Positions 23,865-36,854 of a DNA stretch of 64,000 bases are shown piece by piece. Source of the DNA: Ephydatia muelleri (lineage: Eukaryota > Porifera > Demospongiae > Spongillida > Spongillidae). The DNA lies in the NCBI GenBank assembly GCA_013339895.1, contig JABACO010000012.1, positions 7,334,750-7,398,749 of the forward strand, written 5' to 3'. The notes below the pieces were generated by a model. That model was not told the DNA's origin and did not search any database. It saw only the letters and a program-made list of their open reading frames with translations. Every line of letters begins with the position of its first letter. The stretch's first letter is position 1. The position numbers and the translations under genes are program-made.

Positions 23865-24680
23865 GGGACAATGCCCGCGAAAAGGGACCTAGTGTATTTA
23901 TATAAAACGATATAAAATTTTGTTCATATAAAACTGATATAACTTCCGAACGGTTAGCGCTATCGACTTGCTATTTTCACCACCTCATACGTCACCATTT
24001 CTCTATGGTAAAATGCATTTTGGAGTCTTGGACTATATCCGTGCCGACGTTCCTACGTGCGATACCCCCTGGGGTTCAAAACTACCATATCTTCGTGTAG
24101 GAGCGGTCAAATCGCTTCAAATTCGGTATGTAGGTAGAGAGGTCCTACCTATCGATTTGTTCTGTTCGTTAATTTTTATGCCATCTGTTACGGAGATACA
24201 GTTGAATAAACTACGTGCACGTTTTCCCGCTTGATTCGCGCCAATGTAATAATCCCCGCCTCCCCATACATTGAGCGGAGCGCAATTTGCCCAAATCATT
24301 GGCGCGAAACGAGCGCGAAAATGTGCACGTAGTTTGTTCAACTGTATCTCCGTAACGGATTGCATAAAAATTAACGAACAGAACAAATAGATAGATATAG
24401 GACCTCTCCACCTACAAACCGAATTTGAAGCGATTTGATTACTCCTACACGAAGATATGGTAGTTTTGAACCCCAGGGGGTATCGCACGTAGGAACGTCG
24501 GCACGGATATAGTCCAAGACTCCAAAATGCATTTTACTGTAGAGAAATGGTGTAGTATGAAGTGGTGAAAATAGGATGTCGATAGCGCTAACCGTTCGGA
24601 AGTTATATCAGTTTTATATGAACAAAATTTTATATCGTTTTATATAAATACACTAGGTCCCTTTTCGCGGGCACTGTCCC
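23865..24680. mobile_element. 816-bp foldback element with 4-bp target duplication
   Basis: The left half (GGGACAATGCCCGCGAAAAG...) is repeated in inverted form at the right (...CTTTTCGCGGGCACTGTCCC). Arms of about 380 bp enclose a loop of about 50 bp near 24250-24295. ATCT occurs on both sides (23861-23864 and 24681-24684). No protein; the frames on each arm mirror one another. Non-autonomous DNA transposon, superfamily unknown. Confidence 0.85.
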
Positions 24681-24769
24681 ATCTATTTATTTTATTTTAT
24701 TTCTGTAATAACTCACAGTTAAATCTGCTCATTCGTGCTTCATACAGATTATATATAATACACCCTATG

Positions 24770-25265
24770 ATGTAATACCTGCATGTTGCGGTGCGCATGT
24801 GCGCGTGACCGATAAAGTTATAATACTTTCCCCCTCTTTGAGAAAAGTGGTTTCACCAGTAGCGGTAACCACCATAAAAGGCTGGAGGACGTCGATCACG
24901 CTTAGGGTACCGTGACGTCTGATCAATTGGGGCAGCCGCTTGTCTCTGATCGGTAACATCACCGTTTTGGTTCTGCTCCCGACTTGCCACATTTGCATCT
25001 TCATCTTGCGGCCTCTGTTCAATCTCCACAGCTATTCCCTGGTTGTTTGATATGTCTGGTTTCCACTCTGGTTCATCGTCATCAAAATACTGCAAGTTCG
25101 TACCCGGCGGACCACCCGTCCAACCCCCGACGGTTAATTGATTGGCCGCTAAGAGATGAGCTCTCGAAACCGCAGCAGGCGGCCTCCCCAAGCGTGCATT
25201 TTGCGGGCAGCGCTTTAGTCTATATCGAAATGAACGACAACTCTCCGACGAGACCTGTCACGGCA
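24770..25265 (-). mobile_element. LTR-retrotransposon fossil, integrase tail region
   Basis: The minus strand ends in a tail with RYPKRDRRPPAFYGGY, a sequence type typical of the C-terminus of Ty3/gypsy- or BEL-like polyproteins. A purine-rich stretch (AAAGAGGGGGAAAG) follows shortly after, like a polypurine tract, and then possible LTR sequence. Only a fragment remains; clearly dead. Family uncertain. Confidence 0.4.
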
Positions 25266-25284
25266 TAAAATGTCCTACCTGAAA

Positions 25285-25515
25285 ATTGTCCGGCGGACCG
25301 ATTATGGCAGCCAAATTTGGTCCGGGACCAAATATGGCTGCCATATTTGGTCCTACCGGACAGAATGTGGCTGCCATATTCGGTCCCACCATGCCATATT
25401 ATGTCCGCCCGAGGACCAGATGTCGCATCAAAATTCTGTCCGGTAGGACCAAATATGGCTGCTATATTTGGTCCCGGACCAAATGTGGCAGCGACATTTG
25501 GTCCGGGACGAAGTG
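25285..25515. repeat. Left terminal palindrome array of family G2
   Basis: Consecutive self-complementary units: GTCCGGCGGACC; TTTGGTCCGGGACCAAA; a perfect 29-bp palindrome made of GGACCAAATATGGC, T, GCCATATTTGGTCC; and further GGTCC/GGACC pairs. Confidence 0.85.
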
Positions 25516-27821
25516 TTTCCAATTAAAAAATATAAATATTTGCATTTATTTCTTCATAAATATGATGATAAGGACAAGCACATATAGTCTAAATCATTGA
25601 CAATCATTGACAAAGAAACAGCACTAATTCTCAGTCCAACTTTTACATCTCACACAAGCCCACTTTGTATGTGGTTGTTGGGAATCTGCAGATACTGACA
25701 CACATAAGTCAATATGATACCATGTTCCACAATAACTACACTCAATCATTTTAATTCCTTCCAATTTTGGCAATCTGCAAACACAATGTATTGGTATATT
25801 TGCTGAGTGCCTCACTTTGGATCCATGGCGTCTTATCTTTTGTATTGGAAATGCAGTAATAATTTTAATTTGCTTCTCAATTAATTGCTTCCTCCTTGCC
25901 TTTTGTTCATAGAAGATACTACCTACCTGTTCTCCTCTAGCCAACGAAGTAGCAAATGCTATTGCAAATAGCCCACAGTCATCACAACCTTGCTGCATTT
26001 GCACATCAATGTAGGTAAGTTTGATAATGACTTTGGGAGTGCAAACAATGCTTGCAATCTTGTTTAATAGAGAACTAGTTGGACTACCTGATGCACAGTC
26101 ATAGACATGTATCTCTTCATCATTGCAGTTGATGTTTGAAACTGTTACCCGATGGTGTTTTCCAGTGTTCATAATCTGAATGAACTCACTCACGGCTTTT
26201 TGCAATGCTGTATGACAAACCATACCTAGTGCAACCTCTTGAAGCCCTTGTATATTAGGATACGTTGATTTCAGTAGTTTCTGACCAGCATTTACGATCT
26301 CATCACTTATCCACCCACCACTTGTAATCATTTTCTTATCTTCTGTTGTCAACCCTGGTACCCAGTGTTGGAGAGGAACGTAGCTTTCAACTTTAATTGC
26401 TGGTCGACATGGTACAGTCATCTTTTTACTGTTTTGTCGCATCAGTTTAGCAACAAGCTTAGTTTTGGTATTGCACCCTCGTTTGGATCTAGTCCCATCT
26501 ACCCTAGGAAAAAATTCTGGAGTAGGTATCAGAAGCTTTGGCTTCTCTGAGAGTAGGGATGAATACTGATGTTCACTTGTGTGATTACTTTCTTGCAATA
26601 CAGCAGATGCTGAATCCTTTGCAGTAGGAGAAAGAGCTACTGTTGTCTCATCCTTTGTAGGTGACAGAGACACAGCTGATCGTGAGGTAGAAGCACCTAA
26701 TGGAGGTGAATCTCTGCCAGGAGATGGAGTTGAATGTGATTCATTGGAGGCTGATGATGACTGAAGTCTTCTTGAAGGTGAACAGGACAATGACTTGTAC
26801 ACTTTAATATGAACATGGCTAACTCTTGGAATTGTAGTAACACGACCTTTTCCCCATGATTGTAGCTCGTAAAAACCTTTTCCTAGACTCTTTGTGATCA
26901 AATAAGGTCCAACCCATGGGAAATCTAGTTTGCCTCCTTTTCTTTTTTTCTTTCTGAAGTCTTTCGTCAGGACTTGTGTACCTACACTGTAAAAGACAGC
27001 CTTACTGTGTTTATAATCATACTGCTCCTTCTGTTTCTTCTGAGCAGAAATAATTTTTTTCTGCACTTCCTCTAGTAAAGCTTTGTGCTGTGACTCTTTC
27101 TGCTGAATTTCAGTTTCCTGAGAACTTCAGCTTCATTGCATGGCCCTTGATGTACACCAGCATCTAGATCAAGAGGAAGAATGGCTTTGCGACCAAACAT
27201 AATCTCAAATGGAGTAAATTTTGTTGATTCATGTTGTGAAGTGTTGTAAGCCAATGAGCAAGTGTCCAAATAATCATCCCATTTCTCCTTCTTTTCTTGT
27301 ATATACTTGCGAAGCATATTTTGTAGAGACTGATTAAATCTCTCAACTAACCCATTGCTCTGTAGATATGAAGCAGTTTAGCATAGTTATTCATTTAATT
27401 ACTGAGGTGTTTCATAAATGAAGAAAAATTGATTAAACAAATTACTGTAATGAGCAGTTTAACTTATAATTGCTGATAAACATACTATTGTGCATGCCCA
27501 AAAAAATCAAGTTAACATGTATTTATTAATATCGAACAAATTAGAAATAACTAACCTGACATCATATTAGATTACTAAATTATATAACTATTCAAAGCTT
27601 AAGAGTGCTCATTTAAGTTTAATAATTGCAATCTATATAGTCAACTAATAAATTCAAACCAATTAGTTATCAATATTTGAAGTAATGATTTTTTGATTTC
27701 ATTTATTTAGGAGTTTTGAGGTTTGAATCCATTTTTTCATTTTGACTATTTCAGTTAATAACAATATTTATCTATCAGCGTGTCTTCCTTTGCTGATAGG
27801 AATTTTAACATTAATAACCCG

Positions 27822-28965
27822 TTATAATAATAAATAAATGCACAGACATATATATCACATATTGATGTCCATTTCACTATTACACACGAACTTGCACAAA
27901 ACTACCCTAGCCTTCAAGCAAGTCCATTGTTGTAGCCAACCTAGCATTGAACGCACGGGCATTGGCTCGAACTAGTATGAGACTTAGTCTCCCATAGATG
28001 TTATTCAACATTGTAGTCTTTGAGGAATGGCTTTGAGCCGCAAGTCGTGATGCGAGTTCTCCAAAAAACTGGCCTGCAGTTCTTCCCCAAGCACCAAACG
28101 TCTCCACCACTAATGGTACACACTTCCACCCCAATTCGGAGCAGATTGAATCATTGCGTGTGTGCTTTCTCTCTTCTGTTTGCCTTGCTGCTGCACCTGC
28201 CACCACACCCGCTTCAGACAAAATGTTTGATTTAAGCGGAGAGGTGATGGACACATCAATGGCTGCAGGCTTATCACCATTGGACCAGCTTGGGATGAGT
28301 ATGTCAGCAGGTCTAGTAAGTCTCCTTTCATGACCCAAGCCTGCCCCTGCTCCCAGTTTTGGGTTCAGAAGGGCTCGCTTGCAAAAATCAAAAATAGCAT
28401 TGCGCAGAGCATTGTGGCGCGCCACTACATCTCCCCCAAATTTGCAAGTAACAGCGTGGTGCGCATCCAGAGCTTTGTCTGGACAATAAGCGCATACCCC
28501 TAATTCAGGTGTTAGAGGTAAACCAAGCCACCATTTGATGCCCCACTGCATTGCGCTTGTAGCCATGTCGCAGCCTTGCCTAGGGAAGGGGACCACCTGA
28601 AGCCATGAGGAGGCATGTGCCGATGAAATTGAGAGTAAGCGAGCCCGATCAGCCAGACTGCCAGAGTTATACAGTGCATGGAATTGGCAATTCTCAATTC
28701 GTTGTGACAAATCATGCTGAAAATGAGACTTCGTTGGCAACGGAATAGATACAGTATCCTCAGCAGAAACTTGGAGATTGAACAGGTTAAGTGCATCTAT
28801 AACATAATGGCTAGATGCCAAGTCTGGGGAAGATGAACTAACTGAGCCTAGGTATGCTGCCTTGGAGTGAACAGCTACTGATCTTAAACCAAGCCCTCCT
28901 CTACTAAGGCTAAGCAGGCTTGCTTCCAACCAGAACTTTGTGGTGACAGATTGAGGGCCAAGCAC
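27822..28965 (-). mobile_element. LINE 3' part with zinc finger and endonuclease-like domain
   Basis: An uninterrupted 352-codon minus-strand frame: LSLSRGGLGLRS, zinc-type cluster (CAYCPDKALDAHHAVTC, then RHNALR), a PD-(D/E)XK-like stretch (RPADILIPSW then PAAIDVSITSPL), and the shared end block LGWKCVPLVVETFGAWG ... IYGRLSLILVRANARA. The order CCHC-like cluster, RHN, PAD...D is that of the restriction-like endonuclease of R2/CRE-type LINEs; this is inference. The tail downstream is (AATA)n near 27825-27840. The reverse transcriptase is lost by 5' truncation. Inserted inside G2, so younger than it. Confidence 0.75.
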
Positions 28966-30344
28966 TCTGTGAAACGTTTATATTTTAATTACATTGAATG
29001 TCTAAAAGCTGCTGATATTGTTTTACTCAACTCCCTAAACATTAGACACAAATATCTTTAATGGAATAGTGTGTGGTGTCAATTGCTTTATTCTACTGAC
29101 AGTCTAAGTACTACTTCCCCCCACCCTCTTGATTTTGTCTACCTGAGGATGATATGCAGTTATCAGATGGTGCCTTATGTTCAGAATCTTCATCATTTCA
29201 TCATTGAGCTGGTTCTTGAATTCACTCCCTTGGTCGGTAGTGACCACAGCAGGTAGCCCCATCTTCATAAATATTTCGTAAGTACACAAGTATTGGGAAA
29301 ATGAATATATAATTAACATCACATATATACCTTAAAGAGTGAGCTAGCTATTCCTGATGCTTCTTTGGTTGGAAGAGCAACAGCTTCTACCCATTTTGTG
29401 AAATAATCACATAGGTAAGAATGTAGCTATTTCCCGAGGTGGTCTTAGGTGAAATAGAGCCAACAAAATCAATGCCCACGTGATGCCAGGGTGAATGGAC
29501 TGGAACTGAAAACAATTCTGGTGTTGCAATGGACAGTTTCTGGCTATTCCTTTGACAGCGGTAACAGGTATAGATCTGTGTAAGAAACATATAAATGCTA
29601 TATCCTTTGTTACACCTTTCCAAAAAAAACCGCTCCAAAACGCGATGGGAAGTACGCTTGACACCCATGTGCCCAGATGTTAGATCCACATGGCATGCCT
29701 TCAAGATGCGGCACCTTTCCTCGCTCTGCGAACGTATCTGACTTTAAATACCTCCTGTTTGATCGAAGTCATCAATGCATGGGATGCCATACAGAGCGCC
29801 ATGTATATATTTACCTTTTGCCCAGTCAAATTCTTTTTTTTTTTTTTGTAGAAGACCTCTCCATCTCTCAAAGTAAGTGTTGCAGCCTTTCTTCTGATGA
29901 CTCTTTTGTCGTTGCTGGTACTACCCTCAAGATACCTCCCATCATACAAGTAAAGACATGCCTTTTCGACCAGATCTTCATTTTCATCCTCACACATCTC
30001 TCTAGTAGTTTCTGATGTAGTTACACGTGCTTTCACACTTCTAAACGCATGCGCTTCAAGTAGGACCGTTTGTGGCGGGGGCGGACCAAATATGTTTGTC
30101 CGGCCGGTGTCATAGGGTATACGGTCCGGCCAAATTATCGGTCCGGCGGACCGTATTCCAATAGGAAATACGGTCCCCCCCGGACCCAACTCCCTAGGGA
30201 ATACGGTCCCCCGGACCGAGTTCCCTGGTTGTACAAAACCAATTAACCGGACTCAATATTCCCTAGGGAATTGAGTCCCCCCCCCCCCGGACCGTATTCC
30301 CTGGTTTTAAATACTGATATGCATGTATTTCCAACCCTTGCATG

Positions 30345-30600
30345 CAAGTAACATTTGGTTCGAAAAGCAAAAGCTGTAGGTCGTCAACTATGTATGCAGT
30401 TTCAATTCTGTCTGTAACAGCACATTTGGTTCGAAAATCAAAAGCCACAATGATTACAGGTCGCCAACTATATACATGTATGCAGCTTCTGTAACAACTG
30501 ATTAACCTTTTTCTTCGGTCTACTGTTTATATATGTTTCCATTTGGTTCGAAAAGGATCGCGTGCAGGTCGGCAACTATACATACAGCACTGTTTATATT
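30345..30600. repeat. Three degenerate copies of a 60-90-bp repeat
   Basis: CATTTGGTTCGAAAA recurs at about 30353, 30422 and 30539, each followed by AGGTCG(T/C/G)CAACTAT. Confidence 0.7.
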
Positions 30601-33600
30601 ATCAAATCGTAGTGCAAACAAAGTAGAAATAAAGATTAAAGAAATAAAAATATATAATAGTTAACTGAACATAAGAGAGATGAGGGTACTGGATAAATCT
30701 CAATTTCGTATCTGTAAAAAAGAAAATAAATCTAGTACACTTCAGCCATTATTGTTTAGAGAATGATGCATAAGTGTTTTTCAATTATGTACATGATAAA
30801 AAGTGAATTTCACAGACAAATAACGCTGCTCGTGTGCCCAGAGATTTTCTGCAAAGGGGGAGGAGGTAGGAAAAGGAAGGGAGATGAGAAAAGATACAGG
30901 GACACATAGCTTTAAGCTGCATGGGCCCTCAACAACTTGGTACTTAATTAGCGGTTAAATCGACCTGGCACACTCTAAGTGTGACTGCATACTTCCTCTA
31001 TACACCAGGTCCTGTGTGAGGAGAAAAAGAAATGGGATGAGAGAGGAATGAGTGGAGGATACTAGTCAAATGAACATAAGAGACATGCTGATATATTGAG
31101 TGTACTCAATTTCGTACCTGTAAAATCAGCCAAAAAGTGAATTTCACAGACAAATATAAGCTTGGCGGCATCCGTTAATATTGCTTGTGTTGCCCTGTGT
31201 CTTTTTAGTCTCGAGTGTCACTGTGTATTAGACACATAGCATTAGCAAGATAGCTACTTGTTGCTGTATATGATAAAAGCCATGCTCATGGAAGTTAAGG
31301 ATTACAATAAAACGGAATAACTTACTGTTTTAGTGGTGTTGTATGGGCTGGATGTCTTTGTGTAGGTTTTAACGAAAAATCACATATCTTGTAGGGACAG
31401 CATCTCTTTGTTATATCCTCACATGTCTTTAAGCTGTCTGGCTTGTTTTTTTGCGGTAAAAAGACGTGCCTACATTTCGTCATCTGAGGGTACATGTAAG
31501 TGCAAACACACTGACCTTAAATAAACCAGTACAAACACACAGTCGCCAAACCTTGTCTTAGAGGTGCACATATACATACAGGTGTATGTCATCTGAGGGT
31601 AAGTGCAAGCACACTGACCTATGAGAATACATGCATGGTCTCCAATCACCTTGGAGAGGTGTGCATCACACCCTATAAGAATGCAATACATATATATCAT
31701 CTGAGAGTAAGTGCAAACACACATGATACATGTACATTGACCTTAAATTAACACACAGATTCTCTCCAATAGAAACACATTGTCACCAGTCTTCCTCTGA
31801 GAGTTGTGCATCAGTAAGAATGCACCTTTGAAACACACTGAAAGAACAGTTTTACATCCTCCCCCTATTACTAGTACCCATGGGACCAGATGAACATAAA
31901 TCTTGGTATATGGGTTTGCAACATGACCTGACGGTAGTTTAGAGCCGAGTAGAAACTTAGATTGCCAGAAAACACAGCAATTCATGTTATCGCTAAATCT
32001 AAGTGACCAACACACTCGTCAGTTCACCGTAGTCTGTTCATTGATTGCGAAGTAAGGAAGGAGCGTTTAATAGACCAAACTGAGTAGAGCGCTACCGGGG
32101 TAACGGTCATGAAACGATTAACTGCAAATAGTATTTTAATCTTACCTGTACCTGTGATAATTAAATACAGCTATGAATCGTCGATATCAATCCTCACGCG
32201 GCGCCAGTATAGAACTTACTTGCTTCTCTTTCCATGCCTCCAGAGGGTGAAAACACTATGTATAGAATTGCTCAATAATTTTTTATGCCTATACCATAGT
32301 ACGGCTTCTATACCACTTATAAGTATAAAGTACACGAATAACAAGTCTTAATTAGCACCTTGCACCACACCATACAGTTTATCCCGCCCATGATTCAGGA
32401 ATCTATACAGGGACAGTAGAAGGAAAGATTGGGGTTCAGTGATCCACCCCAACGGTATGACTGTTAGTTCAGTTGCATCAAGATCCTACCTGACCGATAC
32501 TAGCAGACACTACAGTGATAGGGGATATCTAGTCGTAGTATCTGAACTGGTATTAGGACGCGCAAGTGATGTTGGCTCATCTAGCTATAGTGTTCGGTTA
32601 CAAAATGAAAAATGAAATCCCAACCATGTGTTCCAGTGTACACACATGTCAGTATATGTTCTATGAAAGCTTTCGACATGAACCATCGTAATTGCTGCAT
32701 GGCTAGCACTCATGTACTAATACACATATAAAAATGCACTCACAGACGACAAGCTATGAGAGAAATGAAATGTATAAAATTGGTTATGTATGAATTGTAG
32801 GCACCAATTAAGCACAGCATTTGTCAAATAATATTTGATAATTGCGAGAATATACGAAATCCCCATAAACTGGTGCCTACAAATCCTACATCACCAATTA
32901 AAAATATTATGAATTATACACATTGCCGAGCTAAATCACGTTCTGTCAATATACATGGTGCATGGCAGATTAAACATAAATCACGTGCTTGCGCGTCACG
33001 TACATGTACTAAGACTGAGACAAGAAGGCCGTGGAATGGTATAGGTTATGTTATGAACGTCTGAGACTGAGCACTGTAAAAAATCTTATGTTTTTTTTTT
33101 AATCGCACAGGTAGGCAGTCCAACACTTCTTGTTCGGGATTGCAATAGATGAAGGTTTTAAGGGCCCTCAAGCAAATACCCTTGCTTGGGATGTCCTCTA
33201 CCCTGAGGTCTGAGGTAAAGGATGTCAAAATCATTTGAGGTGAAAAATAGGAATCTTGCTATTCTTTACATTGTAGTTAATGATCACGCTCCTGCAAAGG
33301 ATGAACCACAGTCCAGAAACATCGTACAAACAATCAGCTATTCATTACATTAAACATCTGATGTCTGAAAGAACTTCTATCTTGGTTTCATTATATAACT
33401 TCTGTCTTGAGTTTAAATTGCTTTCATTATATAAATTCTTCTTGTGCTTATAAATTAGCTATTAATTACATGATGTCGTGAAAGAACTTCTGTCTTGAGT
33501 TTAAATTGCTTTCATTATATAAATTCTGTCTGGATGAACCACAGTCCAGAAACATCGTACGAACAATCAGCTATTCATTACATTAAACATCTGATGTCGT

Positions 33601-33955
33601 GAAAGAACTTCTATCTTGGTTTCATTATATAACTTCAGTCTTGAGTTTAAATTGCTTCATTATATAAATTCTGTCTTGTGTTTATAAATTAGCTATGAAT
33701 TACATGATGTCGTGAAAGAACTTCTGTCTTGGTTTTAAATTGTTTTCATTACATAACATTATAACTTCTGTCCTGTGTTTAAATTGTTTTCATAACGGTT
33801 GCGTTTTCGATGAGAATCGATTTCTCTTTTTAATTATACACGTTCATTATCAATTAGAACTTCTGTCCTGTGCATGTCGATTTCGGTGAGAATCGATTTC
33901 TCTTTTTAATTTTACACGCTATAAACTGGGTCGTCAAAATCAAATCTCCATTCTA
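30600..33955. other. Non-coding interval between G2 and the LINE cluster
   Basis: No gene seen. About 31470-31830 holds three to four copies of a roughly 100-bp repeat (CATCTGAGGGTAAGTGCAA ... CACACTGACCT). A second array is annotated at 33297-33770. The right margin (33958-33995) again shows GGGAATTGAGTCC...CCCCGGACTGG, like the G2 terminal arrays at 30265-30305, so 30240-33995 could be a non-autonomous G2 relative. Confidence 0.5.
33297..33770. repeat. Tandem duplication, unit about 233 bp
   Basis: GGATGAACCACAGTCCAGAA occurs at 33299 and 33532, followed in both by the same order of segments (TTCATTACATTAAACATCTG, then CTTGAGTTTAAATTGC). Shorter sub-repeats of TTCATTATATAA lie inside. Confidence 0.8.
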
Positions 33956-33999
33956 TCAGGGAATTGAGTCCGCCTCCTCCCCCGGACTGGATGTACATG

Positions 34000-34200
34000 A
34001 TACAGAGACTATCTGTAGCTATCCAGCGAGGTAATGCCACAGCTGTGTTGGGAAGGTTACTGATACTGAGTGGGCATTTTCTCAACTGGCCACAAGACAG
34101 AACTGTCCAAAGTCCACAGCCACTGCAGCTCTATACGGAAGGCTGAGCCTGATTATGGTTAGGGCGATTGTCAGGACTATTCTCTCCAGAACAATCTAGG
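34000..34200 (+). mobile_element. LINE 3' end fragment
   Basis: Forward strand ends in ALYGRLSLIMVRAIVRTILS, then a stop at about 34197 and an A/T-rich tail with AATAATAAT. Same C-terminal block as the other copies; earlier part frame-shifted. Confidence 0.65.
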
Positions 34201-34254
34201 ACTTTAACTAATTAATTAAACTAATAATAATATGTTTCTAGTTAGTTAGATTGT

Positions 34255-34425
34255 TTGTTTTGGCTGGGCCTGGGGACCGGAGGCATTGAGGGCCTACTCA
34301 CAGGTGGCTACTCGTTTAGCCATTCGTTGTAACACTTTCCAGTCCAAGGTAGTAGCAGAGCTATATGCTCGCCTCAGCTTATTATAGGTTAGAGCTAAAG
34401 CTAACGATCAATAAATCCTGGTTCA
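34255..34425 (+). mobile_element. LINE 3' end fragment, second in tandem
   Basis: Forward strand keeps WAWGPEALRAYSQVATRLAI and VVAELYARLSLL. It directly follows the previous copy in the same orientation. Confidence 0.65.
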
Positions 34426-34609
34426 ATCCTAATACCCAACAAGAAAATGAACTGTATATGTAGTTGGTTGTGTGTTTGTGTGCATTCGATGTATGTTATT
34501 TTATGAAATTGAGTTTATAAAATGTTTTAATGTGTCAGTGTAATGCAATAGTAATAGAATAATGTCAGTCTCTAACATATTCTGGTATTGCACCCAACAA
34601 TGAGACAAT

Positions 34610-36846
34610 TTGAAACGATTAAAGGCTAAGCATCCAGAGGAACCTCTTCTTCCAATGCTGCCACCAGTCCCCATCCTGGTAGGGGCACTCTTCCTTGTGA
34701 TTTTTAATGTCTTGACCATACTTAAGTCCTTTTCTAAGGCTACAGTCTGTGGACCATCTGGCCTTTGCACTCAGCATATATTGAATACTGCTGAGCTACT
34801 ACTACCATCTCCCATAAGTGCTTTCTTGAGAGATGTGGTCAATCTGCTAGCCTCAGGAAGGTACCAGTTTCAGTCTCCAAGTTTCTAGCTGGTGGAAGTC
34901 TCACAGCACTTGATAACAACAAAACTAATTGTCTTCCTGATATTTGCCCTATTGCAGTGAGTGAAGCTCTATGTCACCTGATCAGTAAGTGTTTTTGTGA
35001 AATTACAAAGATGAAAACCAGTGCATATTTTGCCCCACACCAAATGGGAGTAGTATGTCTGTCAGGGGCTGTAAAAAATCATGCATGGGTTAAGGCACTG
35101 TGTAGAAGAACATTGCAGGGATGGATGGATGAAGATGTGATGAAAATTGATGTGCATAATGCGTTTAATTTGGTGTCACGTCAGGCCCTCCTGGATGAAT
35201 GTAGTGCCCACTTCCCTGGGCTGCTCCACTCGGCTCTGTGGTGTTATGGTCAGCATCCTACGTTGTGGCATCCAATGCGTATCATCAGCTCGGTGTCCAG
35301 CAGGGAGACCCACTAGGCCCCATGTTCTTCTGCTTTGTATTGCACAAACTGGTTACTGCCATTGCTATACTGATGATGCCCGCTGTTCCACAAATGGTAC
35401 ATTGATGATGGTGTAGCTGCAGGACCTAAGCTTGCTGTACAACAAGTACTTTCCATCATCCAGGAGCTGGATCCTTTACTTGGTTTTTTCATCAATGCAG
35501 AAAAGTGTCAATTGGTTAGCTTGGGTGACTTCAGCTCATTTTCAATTCTCACGAAAAAGTCCGGTGCTCCTAACTTGAGATCCTTGGGCTCCAATTGGGA
35601 GATTTAATCTTGTGCCAAGTTTGTTGTACACAAATATGCAGATGCTTCCAAATTGCTCCCTGATCCTCAGGTGGCTTTGCTCTTGCTTAGATAATGTGGA
35701 GGCTTCTGACCTTGCTAGATCAACCGGTGTGACATTGCAATTCTTTGATAATGATGTCTGTCGCTGTTTTTTCAGAATGCACTGCAATAGGCACACCTAG
35801 TTTCGCAACAAGCCCAACTCAGCCTAAGCAGAGGGAGTCTTGGGCTCCGTAGTCTTTCTAAACATTCTTCAGCTGCCTAGATTTCATCCTTAAGTATTTT
35901 GGGTGCTTTTTCTCCTTCTTGCAAGCACTTAGATGCATCTATCAAGCACTATAATGAACTTGTCCCTCCTGATGATACCTTAGTATTAGATCATTGATGT
36001 TGTGCAGCACCAGAGATCCCTGTCTGGAAAAATTGAAGATCACCATTTAAGAGGGTTACTTGACAAGGCCCCTTTGCACATCTGCTATCTGTTTCTTCAC
36101 CACATGCAGCTGCTTGGCTCCCAGTTATTCCTTCCTTCCTTAATCTCCATTTTGACACAGCCGAGTTTCAGACTGCTGTAAAGTGGTGGTTAGAGCATTG
36201 CCATTACTGACAATCCCCTTTGCCCTTTCTGTCCTCCCATGCATTGGACCCTTTAGGCCACCACGTGTAACATGCAAGCACTGGGGAGATGTAGTCTCAT
36301 GTCACAACAGACTCAGGAATGTCCTCTTATAATCTTGCCAACAGGCTTGTCTGGGTCCTCATGTTGAAGCAGGAAGTGGTCAGGGGCATGAAGGACATTG
36401 AACACATCCAGCTAACATCCTCATCCCTCATTTGGATCTGGGCAAACCAGCAACCTTTGATCTGAAATTCACATCTAGGCTAAATTCAAGTACATTAGTG
36501 GAAGTGAGTGTGATGTTTGGATCTGCAGCTCTGGCAGCTGAGGTGCGCAAGCACAATTCCAATTATGCCAAGAGACTTATGGTTATTGGAGTGCAGAAGC
36601 CATGCAGACTTTGTCTAGCCACCAGGGGAAACTCCTTAGGCCATCTGTCTATTGTATGGCAGGCTTAGCCTTACTTTGATGCAAGCCAACTCACTGGCAC
36701 TTCTGTCACAATCAGGATCAGTTGTTGAAGATCTATAGGACTTAACTGTATGTACTTATATTAGCCCTTTTGCATGTAATTGATAACTCATTATTGATAT
36801 GTAATTGTATTATATAACTGAAATAAAAATAATAAATAAATAAAAT
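34610..36846 (+). mobile_element. LINE with reverse transcriptase and endonuclease-like domain, degraded
   Basis: The longest copy in the window. Forward-strand blocks in order: ATVCGPSGLCTQH; an RT palm start (ICPIAVSEALCHLISKCF, MKIDVHNAFNLVSRQALL); VQQGDPLGPMFFC; the catalytic WYIDDG near 35395; INAEKCQLV; then GKPATFDLKFTSRLN and the closing block VYGRLSLTLMQANSLALL, with an AATAAATAAATAAA tail at about 36821-36846. Blocks lie in different frames, so it is dead. The domain order (RT then C-terminal endonuclease-like part) fits the endonuclease call made for 27822-28965. Confidence 0.75.
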
Positions 36847-36854
36847 CATTGCCG

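Larger units (their letters stand above)
25275..30310 (-). mobile_element. Ginger-like DNA transposon (family G2) with integrase, Ulp1 protease and PHD finger
   Basis: Minus-strand blocks in order from 30055 down: N-terminal segment; zinc-binding H2C2 region (HVDLTSGHMGVKRTSH, later CYRCQRNSQ); integrase core (VVTTDQGSEFKNQL and HHLITAYHPQ); core end (AYNTSQHESTKFTPFEIMFG); and a 25624-27066 block with an integrase C-terminal GPY-like module (FPWVGPYLITKSLG), a Ulp1-like protease (HVYDCASG and QQGCDDCGLFAIAFA) and a PHD finger (CVCRLPKLEGIKMIECSYCG, CVRCKSW). Both flanks (25285-25510 and 30060-30310) are arrays of short palindromes around GGTCCG. A cut-and-paste relative of gypsy integrases; Ginger elements with accessory protease and PHD domains are known. 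Several breaks, plus a LINE inserted at about 27820-28965. Exact ends not resolved. Confidence 0.65.
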
